Assembly (NCBI GenBank): GCA_964035575.1
Contig: OZ037875.1
Coordinates: 806,001 to 870,000 of the forward strand
Reading direction: 5' to 3'
From: Rhynchopus sp. YZ270_cl-10
Lineage: Eukaryota > Euglenozoa > Diplonemea > Diplonemida > Diplonemidae
DNA length: 64,000 nucleotides
Positions 10,084-21,815 of this stretch are shown here, piece after piece. Both the position numbers and the translations under genes were made by a program. Below the pieces are notes generated by a model. That model worked only from the letters and a program-made list of their open reading frames with translations. It ran no database searches and was not told where the DNA came from. The first letter of the stretch is position 1. Every line of letters begins with the position of its first letter.

Positions 10084-10713
10084 GTGAGGAGAGAGTTTTG
10101 CAGGAATTTTCATGTACGTGGTCTTGGTGGAGGCAGCTGGGAACAGCGGCATCACTACGTGCGGATGGTCCTTGAGAAGCTCGCCCCAGAGAGCAAAACT
10201 GTCGCCTTTGATGCTGTGCACGAGGCATGCAAAGGGAACCACGATGAATGCCTCATACTGCTTCTTCCGTATGTTGAGACAACGCAGATGGGCTTTGGGA
10301 TGCTGCTGAGTGCGTCCATGCGCACCACGTTGTGTGCACGGAGGTCCTCTTGCAGCATTAGAAGTCAGTCTGCAAGAACGGGGCATGTGTCCCGCTGCAG
10401 CCCAAGGGCAAAGGTAAGACACGGCCTCTCTGTCCAGCCATGTGGGCAGACCCTGCAGTGTGTAAGGTGCTCATTGATGCAAGGGCAGACGTGGACAAAG
10501 GATCACAAGGGGCGTTCGCCGCTGCTCTGGGCTAGCCGTTCAGGAGTTCTCGAAATTGTGAAGCTGTTGGTTGAAGCTGGTGCGGGAGTGGGCGTCACAA
10601 ACAACAGAGACAACATATCTCTTATCCTTGCGTCGGATTGTGGACACACCGAGACTGTGCGCTATCTTGCAGACTTGCCAATTTCACTGTGGAAAGTTTG
10701 TTCCCAGTACTGA
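10084..10713 (+). pseudogene. Ankyrin-repeat gene remnant
   Basis: Ankyrin-type helices can be read in at least two frames. One frame gives AVHEACKGNHDECLILLL (about 10207-10270) and, later, GRSPLLWASRSGVLEIVKLL followed by ASDCGHTETVRYLADL (about 10510-10680). A neighbouring frame gives DPAVCKVLIDARADVDK (about 10448-10498). The switch of frame between adjacent repeats, plus an in-frame stop upstream of the second block, argues for a decayed gene, although unrecognised introns could mimic this. It lies immediately upstream of the ubiquitin-like/LRR gene and may once have been a related scaffold protein. Confidence 0.6.
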
Positions 10714-10818
10714 AATTTTTTTTGTGCCTCCGATGCGGGGCACAGCACACTATGTGCTGTGCGCCCGACTGGCCCTTGGTTTGTTCCCACCACCCAAAGC
10801 AACCACCACAGAGAGACA

Positions 10819-11877
10819 ATGGAAATATGCGTTGTGGGCTTAGATGGTGGGAAGCATATGATCGAGGTGGGTGCGGATGATACAGCTGCGGACATACGGC
10901 AGAAGGTGGGGTCTGCCACAGCGTTGTGTGAAGACGGCTTTGACATGAGCTTTGGAGGGAAGGTGCTGGCCGAAGGTGACTGCATGACGCAACTGAGTGC
11001 TGGGGACACAATCGTGCTGACGAGGGAGATGACCCCAAAGAACCATGCCATTGCAGCGCTTCGTGCGTTGGGAGAGACAGACCTGACGGAGCAGCGGTGG
11101 AAAGGTCTGTCTGATCCCAATCTGGTTCATTTGTTTCTGCAGGCGGAGGTTGTTACCGAGGTCGGCTCTGGATGTCTGTCGCATTGCTCGGTTGAAGAGC
11201 TTGATCTCAGCGCGGTGCCAGTGGTGACCAAAGTGGGCGACACCTTCCTCTCTGGCAGCGGAGTGGCAAAGCTTGATATGTCTGGGTGGGGCAATGTCAG
11301 GCAGATCAACCGCAGCTTCCTCAGCTGCTGCAGGTCGTTGGAAACACTTGATTTGTCTGGGTGGACTAACGTCATGAAAATTGAAAAGGAGTTCCTCGCA
11401 CACTGCAGCGCGTTGACAGCGATTGATTTGTCTGGGTGGGACAACGTCACTCAGGTAGGCCACCGCTTCTTTTACTACTGCGTGCGGTTGACAGAGCTCG
11501 ATCTGTCTGGATGGACCCATGTCACGGAGGTTGGAACGTTCTGCTTCTCCTACTGCTATGCGTTAACTACCCTTGATCTATCTGGGTGGAGCAGGGTCGC
11601 GCAGATTGAGCCCTTTTTCCTCAACAGCTGCACCTCATTGAGAACCCTAAATTTGGCTGGGTGGAGCAGCGTCAAGCGGATCAAGAGCTTCTTCCTCAAC
11701 AACTGCACCGCATTGAAAACCGTAAATTTGTCCGGGTGGAGCAGCGTCACGCACATTGGACAGGGATTTCTCGAAGATTGTGTGATACCAAGAAGTGACA
11801 TTGACGTTACCGGATCGAGCAGTTATTTGGTAAAGTGCGTAAAGGATCACGTGTCGTGCGATTGTGTGTGTATGTGA
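10819..11877 (+). CDS. Ubiquitin-like / leucine-rich repeat protein with CaaX-like tail
   Basis: A 352-residue protein; the chosen start, MEICVVGL, matches the start of the homologous domain in the gene at 3818. Residues 1-75 form a ubiquitin-like domain (DDTAADIRQKV helix, then FGGKVLAEGD and GDTIVLT). Residues about 130-335 carry eight 25-residue leucine-rich repeats of pattern LDLSGWxNVxxIxxxFLxxC. This BspA-like pattern is common in protist surface and scaffold proteins. The C-terminus ends SCDCVCM: a possible CaaX box (CVCM) with an extra Cys two residues before it, like the CKCSVA end of its relative. I infer a membrane-anchored adaptor. The a2 position being Cys makes prenylation less certain here. 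No catalytic motif is visible. Confidence 0.85.
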   Translation: MEICVVGLDGGKHMIEVGADDTAADIRQKVGSATALCEDGFDMSFGGKVLAEGDCMTQLSAGDTIVLTREMTPKNHAIAALRALGETDLTEQRWKGLSDPNLVHLFLQAEVVTEVGSGCLSHCSVEELDLSAVPVVTKVGDTFLSGSGVAKLDMSGWGNVRQINRSFLSCCRSLETLDLSGWTNVMKIEKEFLAHCSALTAIDLSGWDNVTQVGHRFFYYCVRLTELDLSGWTHVTEVGTFCFSYCYALTTLDLSGWSRVAQIEPFFLNSCTSLRTLNLAGWSSVKRIKSFFLNNCTALKTVNLSGWSSVTHIGQGFLEDCVIPRSDIDVTGSSSYLVKCVKDHVSCDCVCM

Positions 11878-12038
11878 AGGAAAAGGGCAATTTGCTGGTA
11901 TCTGAGTTTGTTTCTGTCTTGTGGGTTAGCAGGACAGGCCCTCCAGCTTTCCCCAAGGCAGCGTCCATTACATCCTGCGGCAGCTGCTCATTTTTCGCTA
12001 TTGGTGATGATGGAGTGAGTTTCTATGTGGATTAGTTT

Positions 12039-12081
12039 CGTGGCTGCTATCTAGTGATAGTTGTCTACAATCAAACAAAAT
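12039..12081 (+). repeat. R4 hairpin repeat
   Basis: Shares GGCTGCTATCTAGTGATAG and the ATCAAACAAAA tail with copies at 49.1 and 58.3 kb. CTATC-TAGT-GATAG forms a tight stem-loop. Confidence 0.75.
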
Positions 12082-12153
12082 GTTTTGACCAGATTCGAAA
12101 ATGGTTTGGTGTTATTTTGTTATGAGGCCTTTTTATAGAAGGGAAAAAAATAC

Positions 12154-12210
12154 ATAGTAGAGCTCATCCTCGGGTGTCTGTTCTAATACAATCAAGTTTT
12201 CTAAACAAAC
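12154..12210 (+). repeat. R3 repeat copy
   Basis: Contains AGAGCTCATCCTCGGGTG followed by CTAATACAATCAAGTTTTC, the two conserved blocks of R3. Confidence 0.75.
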
Positions 12211-12481
12211 AACGTATAATCTACTTTCTTTGAAGCATTCCGACAATCCAACCTTTATCCCAACTTCTTCAACTTTTTTTCAACCCCCCCCTCACCCTCA
12301 CCCCCTCCCCTCCTCCACACACACCACCTCCAGGCAATACACAATACACACGCCGTTCAGTCCAAAAAAACACACCTTTTTTTTGTGTTCAAATAAACCT
12401 CCTTCTCTCTGCACCTTTCATTTCCCCTTACTCTTTTGGGGACCATGTCTGTGTAGTTCTGATTTTTTTTTCTTTTTTTCT

Positions 12482-12516
12482 GTTCACTCCTCCTCCTCCC
12501 CCTCCCCCCTATTTAG
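12482..12516 (+). promoter_or_regulatory. Pyrimidine tract and AG acceptor before cyclase
   Basis: An almost pure C/T tract ending in TTTAG lies 15 bases before the cyclase ATG. A strong 3' splice site in this position suggests trans-splicing or a 5'-UTR intron. Confidence 0.5.
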
Positions 12517-12531
12517 CGTTGCGATCTTTCA

Positions 12532-15500
12532 ATGAGCGATCTTTCCGGGAATTTGTCGGACCCTTCGAACCCGCCGTCGTATCCTCCGCTTCCTCCGTCG
12601 ATTACTACGGATGTGTTTCCTGATGGGGTGGATGGTATTGGGTGTATCAGACAAACACATAGTAGCGGGGAGGATGGAGGTTCGGACAATAGCGGGAAGG
12701 AAAGGAGTGAGAAGGGGGCGGTTCCTCCGAGTACGAAGCTAGGGAAGTTGGCGCGGGCAACGAATTTGTCTGGGGATTTCAGTCAGACATCGGTTTCAAT
12801 AGGAAGCTCACGGTCTAGCGAAGCTGATGAAGCTGCGCATCCACCGACCCGAAGTTCTTCAAATCTAAGCGCACATAGTTTTCATCGACCCGCAACGCCA
12901 AAGAGAAGAAAGCGTTCGTTCAATCAAATGCAAATGCGGAAGAGGCAGAGGTGGCTGGCCAGTATCGAAGCGATTCCTCCGCAAGAACTTCTCTCATTTG
13001 CCTCAAAGATGTTAATACAAAATATCTTTGCGATGCCGGAGGTTGATGTTATCCAGCGGGATGTTGAGGCGGCGGTGTTGTATGTCGATATTGCGGGGTT
13101 CTCTGGGTTAATGGAGCGCTTTGTTGCAGGGTCTGACCGAAATGAACATCACGGCGCAGAACGGATGGGGCAAGCAGTCAACACACTTCTTGCACGCATC
13201 CTAGCAATCATTGAGCGATTCGATGGAGATGTCCTGCAGTTCTCTGGCGATGCGGTTCTCATCGCATGGGTCTACGGCAACGGAGAAACCCGAACCGCAG
13301 AGGCAACCACAGCACTCCAACGCAAATACTCCATCCTCGCTGCACAGTGCGCAGACATCATTCTCTCTGAAGAACACCAAGACCCTCCGGGGCCTTCCGG
13401 AAGCTTTGAACAGGACTTCCGCATTCCCCTCAAACTTCATGTAGGGTTGAGTCTCAATACATTCACTTTACTCACCGTCGGAGGGTTTAAGGAACGATGG
13501 AAATGCGTTTGTGTTGGTCGTGCGATTGAAGAGTCCGGCAATGCGAGTGTCATTGCGAGGGCAGGGCAGTTGGTTGCGACTAAAAAGATTATTGAGCAGT
13601 CGGGGCGTGCGGTGAATGGGACGGTGTTGGCGACGGCGGATGACTATGTGTTGATCAACAAAATTCCGAAGAAGCGGGAGGAACCAGAGGTGGTGCCTAC
13701 AGAGCTTCCGTCACCGAGCTCTGCGCAGATCCATATGTTGGTGTCGTTTATCCCTTCGGTGGTTGCCACATTGCTTGTGGAGCCGAACAACCTCCGCTCG
13801 CAGTCGCCCCCCAACACCGTTCCATCAACCTCCTCCTCCTCCAAAAAGAACTCCACCGAGCTCTCCGCCTCACCAAAGAACCGCGGCGCAACGACCCTAG
13901 GTGAGATGCGTCTCATATCCTGCATCTTCCTAAAGATCGATATTGAACATACACGAGAACACTTTAGCCAAAAGATTCAAGAGTCATACCTCGTTATCCA
14001 ACGCAATCTGCGGAAGTACGGAGGAAACTGCAACAAACTCATGTACGACGACAAAGGCTTAACGTGCCTCTGCATCTTTGGCCTCCCTGGCACCTCTCAC
14101 GAAGACGATGCAACGCGGTCTGTCGCGTTTTCCAAACGTGTCGCAACTGCGTTAGAGCTCATCAACGTGGATGTCTCTATTGGCATCACCCGCTCCAAAG
14201 CGTACTGCGGTGTCTGCGGGTCGGACCAACGCAAGGAGTACACTGTGCTTGGGGATGGGGTCAACCTGGCTGCGAGGCTCATGGTGATAGCCTTTGCTGA
14301 GGAGGGGTTGGGGTCGGACCTCAAGGTCTTCGTTGACGAGTCGACGAAGGAGGGTTCCGATGCGTCGCATGAGTTCTCGAGTAGGATGGTGCCGGTGAAG
14401 GGGAAGGACTTCCCTGTGCGTGCCTTTAAGTTGCTTGCTTCGGAACACCCGTGGGGCATGGGGAGCCGTGCTGCGCCTAGCTTGAGAGGGTCGTCGTTGA
14501 GTTCGTCGTGCATTTCTAGGGCAAGTGTAGACCTGCCTGTGTCGCCGAGGTCGCAGAACCGGCATTCGATTGCATCAGGGTTGACGCCAATGACGCCACT
14601 GAGCAGGTCCCTGAGGAATATGGCGCGGATGAGCAGCGCCTCGGGGTCGGAGCTCAGCGCTGCCACGCACGACACGCTGTCCTCTCGTGGCTCGCTCTTC
14701 CCCTGTACAACGGTGCACGGTGCGGTGCTGGTTCTCGAACGCATCGAAGAGATGAAGTGCATCGGGTACCTCGTAGAACGCCTCAGCGAAGCGGGCGAGC
14801 CGCAGCCACGGTCGGTACGGAAACGAAAGACACGAAGGCAGACCATTGTGAAGAAGGACGACGGGTCTGCGAACACATCGAAGAAGGACGATGGGTCGAA
14901 GGAAGCGAAGGAGGAGAAAACCTCGCTTGGGGAGGGGCAGGACCACGAGCACGACCACGACCACGTCTCCCTCAGCAATGAAGAAGACTTCTGCGGGCCA
15001 GCGGACCGCCCGAAGAGTCAGAACCTCACTGCACGCGAGAAAAAGATTCTGCGGAAAACCCCTCGCTCCGGCCCGCTATCCATGGGCAAGCAGGAGGACG
15101 CGGTATCCGACGTTGTGTCTGGCGCAGGGTCGGTAGTTGAGTCTGAACGCGACGAAGGCGAAGAACCAAAACAGCGCGCCCGCCTGCGCATCCTTGAAAC
15201 ACAACACCAATCAAAACCTCGCATCGTTGTCATTGAGTCTGAAGCTGGTATGGGGAAAAGCGTTCTCCTCCACAAGGCATGCGGGATGGCACGTGACAGG
15301 CAGGTCCCTTTCCATCTCATCTCAACGATATCGTCGCACCGCAACCGCCCCTATGGTGCCCTCTCCGCCTTCCTTGATGAACTCCGAGCAGACGACGCCA
15401 CGCTTCTCGACCCCAAGCAACAGCTCCTTCTCCGATCCACCCTCACAAAGTCGACTGCGAATGAAGACGGCGACCCCTGCTCCTTCGCTGCCCAGCTCCC

Positions 15501-18500
15501 CGCACTGAACAGTCTCTTCAAAGACATGCTGCTGAACTACATGAAAGGCGCGCCCCTCCTCCTCGTCATCGACGACGCGCAGTGGCTGGACGACCTCTCC
15601 TGGAGCCTCCTACTATATCTAATCGAAGAGATCCCAACCTCTCTGAGTCTCCTCATTGCACGCAGAATCCGAGGCTACGACGAGGCAGCGTTCCAGAGCA
15701 TGAACACACCAGAAACTGAGAAGCTAATCCCTCCACATGAGGTGGTGCCTATCACCCCGCCACCTCCCCCAGAAATTTCTATTACATGCACATCAGAGCC
15801 GAATGGAACACCAAAGCCGTCCCCACAGCTTGCAAACCAAGAGTTTGAGCAGCTAATGTCGAAGTCAACGTACTCAGGGAGGTCGAGTCTTGATGAGATG
15901 GAAATGGAGCAATCCTCCGAGGACGTCTCTCTACGTAGACAGGCTGTCGAACTCAGCCGCCTCATCACATACCGCACACAGTTCCTCCAGCTATATGCTA
16001 CCAACAGCCAGGGTTTGACCTTCACGCTCTCCCCGCTGTCGATGGCGTCCTCATCCACATTCTACAAAATGGTCCTAGGTGTCAAGAAGGTTGCCAACGA
16101 AGTGGTAGGATACGGCTACAGCCGCTCAGGGGGTAACCCTGGTATCGCGGAACGTCTCTTCGTGACACTCAACGATGAGCATGCGTTGGTGACGCTTGGG
16201 GAGGGAGTAGCAGAGTTCACCCCGACAGTGTGCGTCGACGATTTCAAACATCTTGTACCCAGCGAAACGGAGGCAATGATCATCAGTGTGACAGACAGGC
16301 TGCCGACAGCGTGTCAGTACTATCTGAAGGTGATGGCGGCGATCTGTGCTGTAGGGAGCGAGGTGCGGGCTGGGTTGGTTGCGCTGGTCTCAGATGTTCC
16401 GAAGGCAAAGATGGTGCAGATCTGCGAGCAATTTGTTACGGCGAATATTCTTCAGCCAGATGTCTCAAGCTGCGCCTCGGGCTGCGTCTTCCCGGTAGCA
16501 ACGAATGACGACCTTGAAATAACCATGCCCATCACAGATAAATACTGCTTCCGCTCCGCGCTTCTCCGCGACGTGGTTTACTACAAAATTCTGAAAAATA
16601 AGCGGGTAGATTTTCATCGCAAGATTGCTCATGAGATGGCTGTTGAGCTTGGATCGGACGATGCGGTTAACGACGCTATCATCGACCACCTAGCGCTTGC
16701 ACACGACCCAAGAGCTGCGCCTCATTTGATACAACGCGTTCGCGCTTTATTGCATGGTGGGTCATTGAAGGAGGCAGCAGAGTGTTTGACCAAGGTGCAT
16801 GAGTGTACTAAGGACAGTGAGGATGGTGCTGCGTACATCCCACAGACGACGCAGTTGGTTGCAACACATCAGGACATTGGAAACTTCCACCTGGCGAAGC
16901 GGTATCTTAACGATCTCTGCATCCGCCTCGAAATCCCAGATCTTGCCGTCAAACAGAGTCTCGGTCTCGGTATCTTCATGCAACGTCTTACTATGTGCCT
17001 TCCGGTTCTTTGCCTTTGCAGCAGTTCTCCGGACTCTCTCGAAACCGCGATTGAATCAGCGTTGGCATATAAATTGAAGGTGGACATTCTTCTATTCGAA
17101 GGAAACCTTCATAATGTGCAGCTTACGTGCTATACGGGGATACAGCGGGTGAGGGAGATCCGCGCGTTGGTTGGCAATTTGAAAGATAAAAAGGAGGTCT
17201 ATCGTGCAGACGATGCAGGGTCCGAAGGAGACGCCATGGCAGAGTTTGCAGAGCGCAGAGGCAGCCTCGCGGTGTTAAAGCCTGAAGAGGGGTGGGCACG
17301 GAATTCACACCACACCTCGGAGAAGCCGACGTTGAAGCAGCGTGCACTGTCCACTGCAGCTGAGGTCCTACCAGCTTTGTACCATACTCTGGGCTACGTG
17401 GCCTTATGCCATGGGGATCGCAGTGGTGGTGAGAAGTGGGCTCGCAAATCGAATGGTAAAGAGAAGAGTGGTGGGTATAAAATAGAAGCAGCAGCGTCGG
17501 CAGGGATGTTGTTCTTTGAGAGCCAGCGCTATGCGCCCGTAGGTGCGACGGTGAACAACCTAAAGCAGGTGCACACCTCGCTCTGCAGAACCGAGCAGAA
17601 CTCCATGATCCAGCTCTCGCTCTCCATCCGCATCTGTTTCGAGCTGTTGCGCGGCAACTATCTTGACGCAACGATCCTCCACAAGGAGCTTGCTGCAAAC
17701 ACAAGCAACGGGCAGAACCTGCGGTTCTCTCTCTACGCAGTTGCCCTGCAGGGAATCATCTGTGCAGGGACAAATGCGACAGAGAATTTACATGGTATGG
17801 TTTTTGGAAAAAAAAAAGTAAAATACCTTCCCCGATACTGTACGATGGCGAGTGAGAAGGTGTCTAAGCGATGAAATTTTCTTTCAAGGTGACTAAGCAC
17901 GAGAGGCTTAGGATCATCTTATAAACTTTTCTTTCCTTTTTGATGTGTACAGTGATCCCTTAACACGTTTTGCAAACAATGACGAGAATCGAGCTTTTTG
18001 CTTTCTGGTATTGGTCCCTTTGCAGCTGTTCCCATCTGTCGTGCACAAACTTCGCCGAATAGTCGATGCAAACCATTAATTCGCCATCGTGCATTATCCT
18101 CAAGGATGTGCAGGCGAGTGAGGCGACCTCATGCTTCAACTACGACGCCACCTCGTAACCAAAGGTTTAAACAAAATTTTGACAGCGACACCGTCTTTTT
18201 TCTCCGCACGAACGAATGACAACTTTCCTTCAACTGGCCTGGCCGAAGGTGCTGAAGTAAATATCCTCGAGGAAGCGACGTCGTTCTGGCAGAAGAAGAG
18301 TGCACAGACAACATCAGGGCAGTCATCGCAGTCTCCGAAGCAGCAGCCGAACAAAGCATTCGGTGTTCTCTTTCTTCTTCTTTTTATGATTTCGACGAAA
18401 ACAACGCCAAACAAAGCGTACTCACTCTCTACATCTACTCTACATCTCATCTAGTGTCCAGATCCGACACCATCAACTTCGTCCTGACCAAGGATGTCTG

Positions 18501-19991
18501 ACAGCAACCTAACCACCAGCTGGTCCACCTGTAGGTGGGAGGAGGAGACCTGACATCCAGCTCTCGCTTGTGTTTGCGGAGGACGGCACTCACAGTGGTA
18601 GGTGCATGAGGTGTCCATCCGGGTTCTCCACAAAATGTTTCACACTTCACATTCCTCAAACGCTCCACTACCCCCCCACCACAGTTGCACGAGAGCGCAT
18701 GGAGAATTTGCTGCTGTACGCAAAGGAGAAGGCAAAGGACGACTGCTGTGCGCCTCTCGAGGACACCACGCTTCTGCTTCTCATCGGGTGCAGTCTCAGC
18801 CTTGTATGTCACCGCATCCTTTATAAAAAAATAGTAAATTACCTTGGGCTCTTGCTAATTACCTAGTAGCCAGGAGGTACTTTTTTTAAGGGTCAGATCA
18901 AGGAGCATTGATGCCTTAGGAAAATGCCGTCGGCATGATTCGAGGCGGTCTAATCTAGCACAGAAGCTTTGCACAAACCCACAACAATCTATTCCCATCA
19001 CCAATTACATTGATCTGAAACCCCCTTTCTTTCCACAGCTCCTCAGCCGTGACCATGCACGCGCCCAGCGTGCGACCCTCATTGTGGACCTGTACGACCT
19101 GACTGAGATGCTGGTCTCCACGGAGCTGTTGACACCGTTCCACCTGCTGTGCTTCCCGCTTCTGATGGAGGTGCTCACGACCACAGGGAGCATCTCGAAG
19201 GCTGTCGTGCTGCAGAACCGATACCTCTGGGCCAGCGCGCGGTTCCCTGCCCTGGAAGCCCGTTGCGAGTATTGGTCTGGGAGCCTCAGCATTGCGCAGG
19301 GCGACTACTTCTCTGCCATCAGAACATGGCGTGCAGGCATCGAAAAGGCTGTGCGCACAGGGTGTGGGTACGAAGAGGCGCTGTGCAAAATGCGGATTGT
19401 TGTATGTACTTTGCCTTTAATAAACATCCCTAACGTCGATGCACCATGCATTGCGATAGTCGTTTGAAGACTGTAAAAGATATTAGAAACGGGGCAAAAG
19501 TTTTTTTGTATTTGACGTGGGTAGCGTACCAACTAAACAAAAGACGAGGAGGTGTTCATTATTTTTCCTGACACGTAGTGTTATTAGAAACTCGAATAAT
19601 TATGCCAACGTTGTATCGCCTGATACCAACTATTTTCTGCCTTTAAAAATCACTTTGCACCAAATTCAGATCTCACACACTGTTTTTGGCTGTGTTCAAC
19701 GAAAATAATCTTCCCTTTTCTAGTCGAGTAATCAAGATCAGTTGGCGACTGTGAGAGTCGGGTTTTCTTCTTCTTCATTTTCTTTGCCATCCCCATCCAC
19801 ATCCACATCCCCATCCACATCCACACCCACAGGGCGTCCCTCGCACCGACCCTGTCATCGTGCAGGAATACGTCACCTCTGCACGCCACTACTTTCTTCT
19901 GTGCGGTGCTGAGTTCGACACTGAGGTGCTTGCAACACAGTCCCGGAACCGAGGGGTCCCTGTCTGCATTGACGATGATATGGACGATTAG
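12532..19991 (+). CDS. ADCY10-like soluble adenylyl cyclase (multi-exon)
   Basis: A long class III nucleotide cyclase related to mammalian soluble adenylyl cyclase, which makes cAMP. Exon 1 is 12532-17794. C1 domain: metal motif VDIAGFSG (about residue 185) and GDVLQFSGDAV (about 235). C2 domain: from about 460, with NKLMYDDKG and EYTVLGDGVNLAARLM (about 570), keeping the Asn/Arg pair. An NTPase module follows, with Walker A SEAGMGKS (about 903) and Walker B LLLVIDDAQWLDD (about 1010), then a helical TPR-like region. Downstream exons with good phase are 18536-18598, 18685-18803, 19039-19401 and 19833-19991 (stop TAG). Coding-looking pieces also lie at 17953-18154 and 18249-18362, but their frames do not join cleanly. 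In C1 the adenine-contacting Lys of human ADCY10 is Gln here. Confidence 0.9.
17886..17931 (+). repeat. R1 hairpin repeat inside cyclase intron 1
   Basis: AAGGTGACTAAGC, loop ACGAGAG, then GCTTAG and ATCATCTTATAAAC. The element lies in intron 17795-17952, next to its 3' pyrimidine tract and splice acceptor. Confidence 0.85.
19566..19763 (+). repeat. R6, about 200-bp repeat in cyclase intron
   Basis: Highly similar along its length to 41366-41574: both run from CACGTAGTGTTRTTAGAAAC through AAAATAATCTTCCC to GATCAGTTGGCGACT. This copy fills half of intron 19402-19832; the other copy also sits in an intron. Confidence 0.9.
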
Positions 19992-20534
19992 AACAGGGGG
20001 TGTATGGGAGTGTGTCAGCCCATTGCGTGGTACCCTCTTGTACAATAGGAAATACAAACGACAGAAAGGAACGCAACACACGAAAACACCGTCCCAGAAG
20101 AGGTGATGTGCTTGAACACGTTCAAACAGTCTTTTTTTTATTTCCATTATATTGTGCAGCTGGTGCAACTGCCACAGATATGCCTTTGGAGGGCTTTGCT
20201 GCAAGCAAGGTTCCTGTTGGATGGTCGGGGGATCAATTGGGCTAACGTCTAGTGCTGTTTTATTGTATGGCTACCAAAGGCAATTCATCTTTCGATAGCT
20301 TTTTTTTTTTTTTTTAAAGGACGTCCATGTAAATCCCTAGAGGGTGAGAGGCCCCACTGTCGGCCAAGAGAGATATTGTGTTCTTCCCTCCGCTTTTGAT
20401 GGCTGGCATCGTACGTGGGTCAGTCGGAGGTGCCTGCATCAACTACCTTTTTTTTTCTTTTTTGCCGCAAGGCAAAGTCGCTCTCCCAAAGCGATGGCAT
20501 TGGATGGCTCGTGCGCGTTGACGAATTGTGATTG

Positions 20535-20735
20535 CCCTTAGGATCGCCTGCTATGCTCCCACGGTAACTATCGTGCAAAGTCATAGCGGGCCATTCAGGC
20601 TTGGGGGTTTAAAGAGGTTGCGTGAGCTTGCCGAGCGGTTGTGAACCGCCTCCGTTCTCTTACGGTGCGGACTGCTCGAACGTCCCACCCTTTGCATGAG
20701 CTCGACCGAGCTGCGTTTTAGTACGTTTCAACTGC
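20535..20735 (+). repeat. R8 structured repeat, longest copy
   Basis: Shares TTGCCGAG and GTCCCACCCTTTGCAT blocks with 59.5 kb and TGCATGAGCTCGACCGAG with 24.3 kb. A stem GCGGT/ACCGC at 20635-20649 is replaced by GTGGT/ACCAC in the 59.5-kb copy. Confidence 0.75.
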
Positions 20736-21175
20736 TCTTTCCCCCCCCGTGCCCTCGCTTGGAAAGGTGTCTGGATGCGTTGAAACACGCTCATTCTGTG
20801 TCTTACATCAAAATTATCATTTTTTTTTTCCTTCTCAGTGGGTCTTTCTTTTTGGTATTTTTCGAATAAGTACGTCATCTTTCTAGTTTATTTTGTTTTG
20901 ATATTTCTTTTTGTGCTATTATTTTGCACGACGCATTGTGTCTTTTTTGGGGGAATTTTATAAAAATACGACATCTTTTAGTTGTCAAGTACTAAAAAGA
21001 TTGAAGGCGCTTTAAAACAAAACGGGGGAAAAAAAAAACTAAGCCATGATTTTTTTTGTTGTAATTGTCTGTTTGATTCGGTTTGATTCACAAACACCAA
21101 CACCAATTGCAGTTCACACCCCCTTTTTTTCCCCCTCACCTTTTAGCTTTGCTCACACAAACAACCCAATCTTTT

Positions 21176-21222
21176 TTTGGATGTGTGTGCACGAGAGGCA
21201 CACTCATCTTTCATATTTTCGT
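21176..21222 (+). repeat. R1b ACGAGAG-loop hairpin
   Basis: GTGTGC, loop ACGAGAG, GCACAC: a perfect 6-bp stem, followed by TCATCTTTCATATTTTC. An R5 copy follows about 65 bp downstream. Confidence 0.8.
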
Positions 21223-21285
21223 TTTTTTTTAAAGATATGTACACATGCGACATATCCACCTTTCAAATTATCTTGATTTGTGTGC

Positions 21286-21390
21286 ATGCCAATGAAGTGC
21301 TCTCTGGGATTCGATAACCAAAAACGCGGAGAACCAGTGTCTCTGTCCGCGATGTGTCTGATGAGATGTTGTGCGCTTCCAACGTCTTCC
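21286..21390 (+). repeat. R5 repeat copy
   Basis: Carries GAAGTGCTCTCTGGGATTCG, GCGGAGAACCAGTGTC, and the GTGCGCTTCCAACGTC end of R5. Confidence 0.7.
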
Positions 21391-21815
21391 CCCCCCCTCC
21401 TCACCTTCAGATAGAAAGAAACGATATGAAAGAACCCCCTTCAGTCCTCACGCTCGACAGCAGCATTTGTAGAATGATACAATATCACTCACTAGTATTC
21501 TTTTTCTTTTTCTTTATGTTACTGAGTAAAAAAAGGCAGTCAGATCACAAGACCTCTGGCTAGCCCACACAGAATAACACGAGCCGCCATGGCTAGAAAC
21601 AAAATAATAATAAAAAAAGAACGGAAATCGACCGAATCATGCTAAGATATTGAGCACAGATTGTAGTAAACAGAGGATCTACGCCTTTCTTCAGGTCCCC
21701 CTTCAACAGGAAGGGCCGATGTTCGTAACCATGGACATTCGGAGCATTTAAACAAAAGAAGCTAAAGTTTTGAAATAATAAAATGTCTTTACCATCCAGG
21801 AACCCCTCATATTTC

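Larger units (their letters stand above)
11878..12531. other. Intergenic stretch with R4 and R3 copies
   Basis: Contains an R4 hairpin (about 12039-12081), an R3 copy (about 12154-12210) and then about 300 bases of strongly pyrimidine-rich leader that ends in TATTTAG at 12510-12516, just ahead of the cyclase start codon. No gene seen. Confidence 0.7.

Noticed and set aside
18456-18502. Possible cyclase exon (SRSDTINFVLTKDV)
   Set aside because: In phase with the exon ending at 18362 but runs into a stop. Skipping it joins 18362 to 18536 in frame.
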